DNA of 11,593 nt, from the NCBI GenBank assembly GCA_046719185.1, contig JBDNDK010000068.1, positions 1-11,593 on the forward strand, in the 5' to 3' direction. The number at the start of each line of letters is the position of its first letter. The first letter of the stretch is position 1. Positions 6,440-11,593 of the stretch are shown here, piece by piece. This DNA comes from JBDNDK01 sp046719185. Lineage in GTDB: Bacteria; Armatimonadota; UBA5829. The notes under the pieces were generated by a model that was not told where the DNA came from, searched no databases, and was given only the letters and a program-made list of their open reading frames with translations. A program made the translations under genes and the position numbers.

Positions 6440-7561
6440 ATGAAATTCATTGTATATTCATTTGTGATATTGGTGTTGGCTATTATGGGTATTGGTGCTG
6501 GTCTAGAAGGCACTAATAATAAGACAATGAATGAGTCAGCAGCAATAGACACGGTATATGTTGATATTTCAAAATTGCTTGTTCTTCATCCAAGTTATAA
6601 GTATGTGAAGGCATATATTGAGAGTGAAAAAGAATATAAAATAGACCAAGGCAAAGGTTTTTCAATTGATAATGGACAATTACAGATACCTGCTTTGGAT
6701 TCTTTTAATATTGATTTAAGTGAAAGAGAGAGACTCGCAAATCTGACTGTTTTGCGGGCTATTTCTTCGTTGCAAGAGCTTGAATATGTAACAAAAGAGA
6801 ATTTAACTTATTGTATAACTGCAGAAAAAGGCAGAGTGGCAGACAGACAATGGAGCAGTATCTGCAAAGAGGCTGATAATATTTTAAAAGAAGCTAATAA
6901 GAAAGCTGTTGATTTGCAGAGAGATTCTTTGTCAGACAAATTTAATGCTCAGATTGCTTTGGCTGCTGCAATTTCAGCTAGTAATTATTGCTCATTGACA
7001 TTTGATAATTCAAAATTATTAGAAACAAGGAATAGATTTGAAAGCATAAATGACAGGATTATAGCAAGAAACAAAGAGTTTTTGGCTGAGGCTGAAAACA
7101 AAATTGCAATGCTAAAAGAATCTTCAAAAGAATGTCCTGTTATCAAAACTTTCGATAATGTAGATTGTAGCTATATAAAAAATATAATAAACACTGTTCA
7201 GGATAATACTACAAAAGAACTAAGTATATTTGAAAATAAATATTTTGATATACATTCAAAGTTTATAAGTAATTCTGATAGAAACAAAACCCCGTTTTTG
7301 ATAGATAGACAATTTTCAGTAGATTCAAAAGATATCAAACTAGATGGCAAGGATAATATTGGAAATGAGATGATTAGTTTGATTGAGAAAGATATTAGAA
7401 GAGAGCTTAGAAGAATATCTCAATCAAGAAACATAAATATAACATATACTTATTCTTCTGGAATTAAAGATGGTACACAATATTTTTATAAGTTAATGAA
7501 ATCTGATGGAGAATGTGTATTCAGACCTGTAATGTCTGAAGCTTTTGGTGGGCATTCATGA
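6440..7561 (+). CDS. Uncharacterised exported or membrane-anchored protein within the outer-membrane biogenesis operon
   Basis: I do not recognise this 373-aa protein. Residues 4-20 are hydrophobic and would act as a signal peptide or N-terminal anchor. Residues 38-55 (TVYVDISKLLVLHPSYKY) recall the first strand and helix of OmpH proteins. Residues ~92-230 are charged and mostly helical, consistent with a long coiled coil. The C-terminal third (~240-373) looks mixed alpha/beta. There are six Cys (125, 142, 184, 232, 243, 359), notable for a predicted extracytoplasmic protein. GAGG at 6429-6432 sits 7 nt before the ATG, and its TGA overlaps the lpxD ATG (ATGA), so it is translated as part of the operon. 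A diverged OmpH-like role in envelope assembly is my inference; a lineage-specific protein of other function is equally possible. Confidence 0.8.
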   Translation: MKFIVYSFVILVLAIMGIGAGLEGTNNKTMNESAAIDTVYVDISKLLVLHPSYKYVKAYIESEKEYKIDQGKGFSIDNGQLQIPALDSFNIDLSERERLANLTVLRAISSLQELEYVTKENLTYCITAEKGRVADRQWSSICKEADNILKEANKKAVDLQRDSLSDKFNAQIALAAAISASNYCSLTFDNSKLLETRNRFESINDRIIARNKEFLAEAENKIAMLKESSKECPVIKTFDNVDCSYIKNIINTVQDNTTKELSIFENKYFDIHSKFISNSDRNKTPFLIDRQFSVDSKDIKLDGKDNIGNEMISLIEKDIRRELRRISQSRNINITYTYSSGIKDGTQYFYKLMKSDGECVFRPVMSEAFGGHS

Positions 7562-8604
7562 TTTTTACAACCAGTGAATTGTGCAAAGCTGTCAATGGTG
7601 TGTTGATTGGTGATGACAGCGTAAGTGTTACTGGTGTTTCATCTGTAGAAGATGCACAATTTGGTGATATTGTATTAGCAGCTGATAAAAGATATTATGA
7701 AAAAGCATTACAATCATCTGCTGTATGTATATTAACAAACAATTCTATTGAAAATAGTAATACTGATAAGTGTATAATTAAAACACAAGACCCTGCAAGA
7801 GCATTTGTTAAGATTTTAGAACTCTTCAAAGACGAAGCCATAGATACTCCAGTTGGTATATCAGACAGTGCTGTCATTTATCCTGATGCAAATATTGGCA
7901 ATAATGTATCAATAGGTTCCAATTGTGTTGTATCAAGAGGTGCTAAAATTGGAGATAATACCATACTTAGTGCTGGAGTATTTATTGGAAGCTGTGTAAA
8001 AATTGGCAATAATTGTCTATTACACCCTAATTGTGTAGTCTATAATAGGTGTATTATTGGAAATAATGTGATACTGCATGCTGGGGTGGTGATTGGTGCT
8101 GATGGATTTGGATATATACCTTCATCTGAAGGATTGGTTAAATATCCTCACAATGGAATTGTGGAAATTGGTGATAATGTTGAAATTGGTGCTAATTCAG
8201 CCATAGATAGAGCTAAAACTGGAAAAACAATAATTGGCTCTGGTACTAAGATTGATAATTTAGTTCATATTGCACACAATGTTAAAATTGGTTCTAACTG
8301 TATTATTGTAGCTCTGAGTGGAGTTGCTGGCAGTGTGGAAATTGGAAATAATGTCACACTTGCTGCACAATCCGGAGTGAAAGATCATATTAAAATTGGT
8401 GATGGAGCAGTGTTGGCTGCAAGGGCTGGAGCGATAGGTGATATACCTAATGGTGCTATAGTATCTGGTTTTCCTGCTAGAGATCATAAATTGGAAAAAA
8501 GGGCAGAAGCAGCGCGGCTTCGATTGCCTGATTATATAGAAAGATTGAGAGTGTTGGAAAAAGAAATTGAAGCTCTCAAGAATGAAATAAACAGAAATAA
8601 ATAG
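7558..8604 (+). CDS. lpxD: UDP-3-O-(3-hydroxyacyl)glucosamine N-acyltransferase LpxD
   Basis: LpxD performs the third step of lipid A synthesis, adding a second hydroxyacyl chain from acyl-ACP to the 2-amino group of UDP-3-O-acylglucosamine in the cytoplasm. The 348-aa chain (E. coli LpxD 341) has the N-terminal uridine-binding domain (~1-100, with DIVLAADKRYYEKAL). A left-handed beta-helix of hexapeptide repeats follows (~102-305; many IG-[DN]-N units), then a C-terminal helical tail (~310-348). The catalytic His is His240 in HIAHNV, matching E. coli His239; DGFGY at 182-186 is also conserved in the family. It starts at the ATG that overlaps the stop of the preceding gene (ATGA), without a strong Shine-Dalgarno, so translational coupling is likely. 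Confidence 0.96.
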   Translation: MIFTTSELCKAVNGVLIGDDSVSVTGVSSVEDAQFGDIVLAADKRYYEKALQSSAVCILTNNSIENSNTDKCIIKTQDPARAFVKILELFKDEAIDTPVGISDSAVIYPDANIGNNVSIGSNCVVSRGAKIGDNTILSAGVFIGSCVKIGNNCLLHPNCVVYNRCIIGNNVILHAGVVIGADGFGYIPSSEGLVKYPHNGIVEIGDNVEIGANSAIDRAKTGKTIIGSGTKIDNLVHIAHNVKIGSNCIIVALSGVAGSVEIGNNVTLAAQSGVKDHIKIGDGAVLAARAGAIGDIPNGAIVSGFPARDHKLEKRAEAARLRLPDYIERLRVLEKEIEALKNEINRNK

Positions 8605-8621
8605 GCAAGGTAAATAAACAT

Positions 8622-9497
8622 ATGACTATTTTAAGTGTAGAAACCAAGATTGGCCGCGTGAAAACTGAAGAAGAACAGAATTTAGGAATGCAGACTACAT
8701 TGGCTGATAAAATAGAGCTTGTTGGAACAGGTTTGCATAGTGGACTTAAGACTACAGTAACAGTTTATCCTGCAGAAGCAGATAGTGGAATAGTATTTAT
8801 ATCAGATGGACAAAAAATTAAAGCAAGAGCATCAAATGTGATAGATACTTCAAGAGGTACCACACTTGGAAATGGCATGGTGAAAGTGAAAACTGTTGAA
8901 CATTTGCTTGCAACTTTGAGTGGTATGGGTATTGATAATGCTTTAGTTGAAATAAATGGACCGGAAACTCCAGCATTAGATGGCAGTGCAAAAGCTTATG
9001 TGGATGCTATTTCATCTTGTGGGCTAAAATATCTTGATGAAAGAAAAAAGAAAATTAAAATAATTGAGCCTGTTTGTGTGAAGGCAAATGGATCTTTTGT
9101 TTTAGCTGTTCCTTCTGATAAAACAAAAATAACCTATGTTCTAAACTATGATCATCCGTTGATTGGTTCTCAGATTTGTAGTTTTGAATTTTCTAAAGAC
9201 AGCTTTGCTGAGGATATAGCTTCTGCAAGAACTTTTGTGTTGTATGAAGAAGTTGCTGGATTGTTGAGTAATGGATTATCAAAGGGTGGAAGTATAGAAA
9301 ATGTTATTGTTGTTTGGCAAGATAAACTTAGTTCAGATTTGAGATTTGATGATGAGTTTGCTAGACATAAAATGCTTGATCTAATTGGTGATATATCTCT
9401 TGCAGGCGGATTTATAGAGGCTGAAATATTAGCTGTGAAATCTGGTCATACATTAAATATTGAGTTTGCAAAAGAGGTTGAAAAATTAATTCATTAG
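8622..9497 (+). CDS. lpxC: UDP-3-O-acyl-N-acetylglucosamine deacetylase LpxC
   Basis: LpxC is the zinc-dependent deacetylase that makes the first committed step of lipid A synthesis. With the start at 8622 the protein is 291 aa. Zinc ligands are visible as His94 (VEHLLATL), His249 and Asp253 (RHKMLDLIGD). Glu93 and His276 (KSGHTLN) are the expected catalytic residues. Most LpxC proteins begin close to the QTTLA segment, here at residues 24-28, so a start at Met23 (8688; 269 aa) is possible. I keep 8622 because AAGG at 8607-8610 gives it a usable ribosome binding site, whereas TAGGA abuts 8688 directly. It follows lpxD by 17 nt. It is separate from FabZ, unlike the LpxC-FabZ fusions of Bacteroidetes. 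Confidence 0.95.
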   Translation: MTILSVETKIGRVKTEEEQNLGMQTTLADKIELVGTGLHSGLKTTVTVYPAEADSGIVFISDGQKIKARASNVIDTSRGTTLGNGMVKVKTVEHLLATLSGMGIDNALVEINGPETPALDGSAKAYVDAISSCGLKYLDERKKKIKIIEPVCVKANGSFVLAVPSDKTKITYVLNYDHPLIGSQICSFEFSKDSFAEDIASARTFVLYEEVAGLLSNGLSKGGSIENVIVVWQDKLSSDLRFDDEFARHKMLDLIGDISLAGGFIEAEILAVKSGHTLNIEFAKEVEKLIH

Positions 9498-9537
9498 TAA
9501 ATTATGAATTAAGGCTTGTAAGTTAAGTGAAACTGTT

Positions 9538-9560
9538 TTACAATAAAGTGTTTGTTGTAA
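9538..9560 (+). other. AU-rich hairpin between lpxC and fabZ
   Basis: TTACAATAAA (9538-9547) and TTTGTTGTAA (9551-9560) pair over 10 positions with one G-U pair and a 3-nt loop. The stem is almost all A-U and is not followed by a U-run, so it is not a standard terminator. It lies in the 147-nt gap (9498-9644), the longest gap inside the lpx cluster. The gap also has TATAAT at 9588-9593 and 9617-9622 without matching -35 boxes. Confidence 0.3.
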
Positions 9561-9644
9561 TAATGGGATAAAAATGGTCGGTTTATATATAATATACTAT
9601 TTATTTTTATTCCAATTATAATGCTATGGGGGATTTTTATATAA

Positions 9645-10118
9645 ATGCTTGATATTGAGCAGATAAGAAACATACTACCTCATAGGTATCCATTCCTGCT
9701 AGTGGATAGGATACTTGAGTTGGTTCCTGGTGAAAGTGCCCGTGGTTATAAAAATGTAACTATCAATGAGGAATTCTTTGAAGGGCATTTTCCGGGTCAT
9801 GCTGTGATGCCTGGAGTTTTAGTTTGTGAAGCAATGGCACAGGTAGCTGGGATATTGTTGCTTTCTATGACTGGTAACGATGGTAAGCTTGCATATTTTG
9901 GTGGTATGGATAAAGTTAGGTTTAGAAAGCCTGTATTACCTGGTGATACTCTTGTGACAGATGTAGAACTTATTGCTACAAGAGGAAATGTTGGTAAGGT
10001 TAGAGCTTTTGCAAAAGTAAATGATGAAATTGCTGCTGAAGGTGAGTTTACTTTTGCTCTTGTAGAGAGAGATACAAGCAGCAGTGTTAATGACGGATTA
10101 GTTGCTGGAAAAAGCTAA
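9645..10118 (+). CDS. fabZ: 3-hydroxyacyl-ACP dehydratase FabZ
   Basis: FabZ dehydrates 3-hydroxyacyl-ACP to trans-2-enoyl-ACP in fatty acid elongation, so it shares its substrate pool with LpxA and LpxD, which explains its place in lpx clusters. The 157-aa chain has the hot-dog fold signatures: LPHRYPFLLVDR at 11-22, the catalytic His48 in GHFPGHAVMPGVL and the catalytic Glu62 in CEAMAQ. It lies 147 nt after lpxC and 21 nt before lpxA. The ribosome binding site is GGGGGA at 9628-9633. The C-terminal ~12 residues (Ser/Asp/Gly-rich) extend a little past the usual end. Confidence 0.96.
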   Translation: MLDIEQIRNILPHRYPFLLVDRILELVPGESARGYKNVTINEEFFEGHFPGHAVMPGVLVCEAMAQVAGILLLSMTGNDGKLAYFGGMDKVRFRKPVLPGDTLVTDVELIATRGNVGKVRAFAKVNDEIAAEGEFTFALVERDTSSSVNDGLVAGKS

Positions 10119-10139
10119 AATAGAAGGATTCGGTTATTT

Positions 10140-10955
10140 ATGGAAATAACGGAAATAAGTAAAAATATTCATCCAACTGCAATAATTGATGACTCTGCTG
10201 AAATAGGGCAGGGTGTTAAGATTGGTGCATACTCAATTGTTGGCAAAAATGTAAAGATTGGTGATAATACTGAGCTTGATCACCATGTGATTATAGAGTG
10301 TAACACAGAAATAGGAAGCAACTGCACTGTGAAATCTGGTGCTGTTCTTGGTGGCAATCCTCAGGATTATAAATTTAAGGGTGAAGAGACATATCTAAAA
10401 ATTGGTAATGGAAATATTATAAGAGAATTTGTTACTATCCACAGGGCAAGTGGTGAGGGTGAAAGCACTATAATTGGTGACAACAACATGCTAATGGCAT
10501 ATTGTCATATTGGTCATAATTGTGTTCTTGGCAACGGTATCACTATGGCAAATATGGTTGGTATTAGTGGACATACTTTGATTGAAGATAAAGTTGTGTT
10601 TGGTGGAATTGTTGGAGTTCATCAAAATGTGAGAATAGGAAAGCTTGCTATGGTTGGTGGTTTTTCTAAAGTGGTTCAAGATGTTCCACCTTTTGTGCTT
10701 GCTGATGGAAGACCCTGCAAGGTGTGCGACCTTAATGTGATAGGGTTGAGAAGAAATGATATTACACCACAATCAAGAGCAGGTTTGAAGCATGCTTTTA
10801 AGCTCATGTATAGATCAAATCTTAATATTTCACAGGCTATTGAAGCAATTGAAAATGAGATTGAACCCAGTGCAGAGTTAGATTACCTTCTTGATTTTAT
10901 AAAAAATGTAAGACTTGGCTATAATGGGAGGCAGATGGAGGCCCCTAGAACATAG
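10140..10955 (+). CDS. lpxA: UDP-N-acetylglucosamine acyltransferase LpxA
   Basis: LpxA starts lipid A synthesis by moving a 3-hydroxyacyl chain from ACP to the 3-OH of UDP-GlcNAc. The 271-aa chain (E. coli 262) has an N-terminal left-handed beta-helix of hexapeptide repeats (~10-190) and a C-terminal helical domain (~200-260). The catalytic His is His126 in HIGHNC (E. coli His125), with His123 beside it. GNPQDYKFKGE at 72-82 and the VGG at 172-174 followed by QDVPPF at 180-185 are family signatures. Gly174 aligns with the E. coli Gly173 hydrocarbon-ruler residue, which suggests tolerance of a longer (around C14) acyl chain; that is inference. The ribosome binding site AAGGA lies at 10124-10128. 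LpxB follows after one base. Confidence 0.96.
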   Translation: MEITEISKNIHPTAIIDDSAEIGQGVKIGAYSIVGKNVKIGDNTELDHHVIIECNTEIGSNCTVKSGAVLGGNPQDYKFKGEETYLKIGNGNIIREFVTIHRASGEGESTIIGDNNMLMAYCHIGHNCVLGNGITMANMVGISGHTLIEDKVVFGGIVGVHQNVRIGKLAMVGGFSKVVQDVPPFVLADGRPCKVCDLNVIGLRRNDITPQSRAGLKHAFKLMYRSNLNISQAIEAIENEIEPSAELDYLLDFIKNVRLGYNGRQMEAPRT

Positions 10956-10956
10956 A

Positions 10957-11593
10957 GTGGCAGATTATTCAATTGCATTGTGTGCTGGAGAAGCATCAGG
11001 TGATTTGCATGGTGCTAATCTGGTAAATGCTATGAAAAAAATCCACAGTCCTATAGATTTTTGGGGCTGTGGTGGTAAAAGAATGAGGTCTGCCGGTGTA
11101 GATTTATGTGTTGATCTAACAAGCGGTGGCACTATTGGTGTTGTTAGCACTATCAAAACCCTTCCTGTGATGTTTTCTGCATATATGAAATTCAAAAGTG
11201 CTTTGATCAAAAAGCATCCAGACCTTTTTATTCCTATAGATTTTGGAGCCTTTAACACTAGAATTGCTAGAAGAGCGGTGGAAAATGGGATAGATGTGGT
11301 TTATTATATTCCTCCTTCATCTTGGAGAAAAAATCCAAGAAATGCTGATACTTTGATTTCGTGTGGAGGAAAAGCTATCACACCATTTCCATGGTCTGCA
11401 GAAAAGCTAAAAGTTCAGGGAGTAGATGCTAGGTTTTATGGTCATCCTTTGATAGACATTGTAAAGCCACAATCTGATAAGAAAGATTTATTAGTTGAAA
11501 TTGGACCCGACTTGTCGCACGGCCAACTCGCCGCTGAGCGCGTCGGCATAGCGCTGAAAACGCCGCGTGAGCGCCTCGCGCAGCGCCTGGAAA
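10957..11593 (+). CDS. lpxB: Lipid-A-disaccharide synthase LpxB, 3'-truncated; last ~30 codons probably not lpxB
   Basis: LpxB (family GT19) joins UDP-diacylglucosamine and lipid X into the lipid A disaccharide at the inner membrane. Residues 8-19 (LCAGEASGDLHG), FWGCGGKRM (35-43), PIDFGAFN (93-100; Asp95 sits where the essential E. coli Asp lies), YYIPPSSW (116-123) and FYGHPLID (160-167) identify the family. PPSSW departs from the usual proteobacterial PSVWAW form. I chose GTG 10957 because homologues start only a few residues before the AGEASGD motif; an in-frame ATG at 10924 would overlap lpxA by 32 nt. About 183 residues are native-looking, roughly half of a normal LpxB. From ~11505 the frame stays open, but composition jumps to ~69% G+C and the sequence stops resembling LpxB. 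The C-terminal UDP-binding half is missing. Confidence 0.85.
   Translation, partial: MADYSIALCAGEASGDLHGANLVNAMKKIHSPIDFWGCGGKRMRSAGVDLCVDLTSGGTIGVVSTIKTLPVMFSAYMKFKSALIKKHPDLFIPIDFGAFNTRIARRAVENGIDVVYYIPPSSWRKNPRNADTLISCGGKAITPFPWSAEKLKVQGVDARFYGHPLIDIVKPQSDKKDLLVEIGPDLSHGQLAAERVGIALKTPRERLAQRLE
11505..11592 (-). CDS. Internal fragment of an unidentified protein from high-G+C DNA (probable chimeric joint)
   Basis: The minus strand is open across the whole high-G+C tail. It reads as a plausible amphipathic helix, with segments such as FQALREAL and RYADALSGELAV, and shows G/C-ending codons typical of a high-G+C genome. The lpxB frame on the other strand reads unlike LpxB here. The piece is too short to name. 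It most likely belongs to another organism joined near 11500-11510 during assembly or amplification. Confidence 0.35.

Noticed and set aside
7860..8460. Near-repetitive DNA (recurring ATTGG-[TC]-[GA]-ATAAT-like units) in lpxD, also in lpxA
   Set aside because: It encodes the hexapeptide repeats of the left-handed beta-helix; it is a protein repeat, not a CRISPR array or DNA satellite.
10491..10772. Minus-strand open frame within lpxA (also one at 10965-11258 within lpxB, and others antisense to lpxD and bamA)
   Set aside because: The His/Asn/Ser-rich peptides are shadows of hexapeptide-repeat and other conserved coding sequence.

Overview
The window is AT-rich DNA (roughly one third G+C by eye) with strong AGA/AGG arginine preference, from a Gram-negative (diderm), lipid A-making and probably anaerobic, hydrogen-metabolising bacterium. 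The diderm call rests on a contiguous BamA / OmpH / LpxD-LpxC-FabZ-LpxA-LpxB cluster. The anaerobe call rests on a [FeFe]-hydrogenase-like sensor operon. BamA carries three POTRA domains rather than five, and the LpxB motifs are not of the usual proteobacterial form. This points away from Proteobacteria toward a deep diderm lineage (for example Margulisbacteria/Melainabacteria-like, Armatimonadota-like, Elusimicrobiota or diderm Firmicutes), but the phylum cannot be fixed from this sequence alone.

Left half, minus strand (198-3327): a compact three-gene operon reading right to left. It encodes a small thioredoxin-fold [2Fe-2S] ferredoxin, a [FeFe]-hydrogenase-like protein with a C-terminal PAS domain, and a SpoIIE/PP2C-type serine phosphatase. 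The genes overlap (16 nt, then an ATGA overlap), so translation is probably coupled. This is the layout of the putatively sensory, phosphatase-linked [FeFe] hydrogenases (group C3). The likely logic is that H2 or redox state is sensed at the H-cluster, passed through PAS and coiled coil, and changes phosphatase activity on an unknown partner.

Centre (3328-3699): a 372-nt divergent intergenic region with a plausible extended -10 promoter for bamA and a perfect 8-bp dyad (operator-like).

Right half, plus strand (3700-11593): bamA, a 257-nt gap with a second promoter candidate and a dyad, then ompH, an unrecognised 373-aa secreted or anchored protein, lpxD, lpxC, fabZ, lpxA and lpxB. These genes would supply the outer-membrane protein insertase, a periplasmic chaperone, and the early lipid A pathway (LpxA, LpxC, LpxD, later LpxB) plus the fatty-acid dehydratase FabZ that makes acyl-ACP. 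The UDP-diacylglucosamine hydrolase step (LpxH/LpxI/LpxG) is not encoded here.

Both ends look foreign. The last ~88 nt are about 69% G+C (61 of 88 by hand count) and carry a protein-like frame on the opposite strand, while lpxB loses its family pattern there. The first ~48 nt are about 48% G+C with CGT arginine codons. An assembly or amplification chimera is the simplest explanation, at least on the right.
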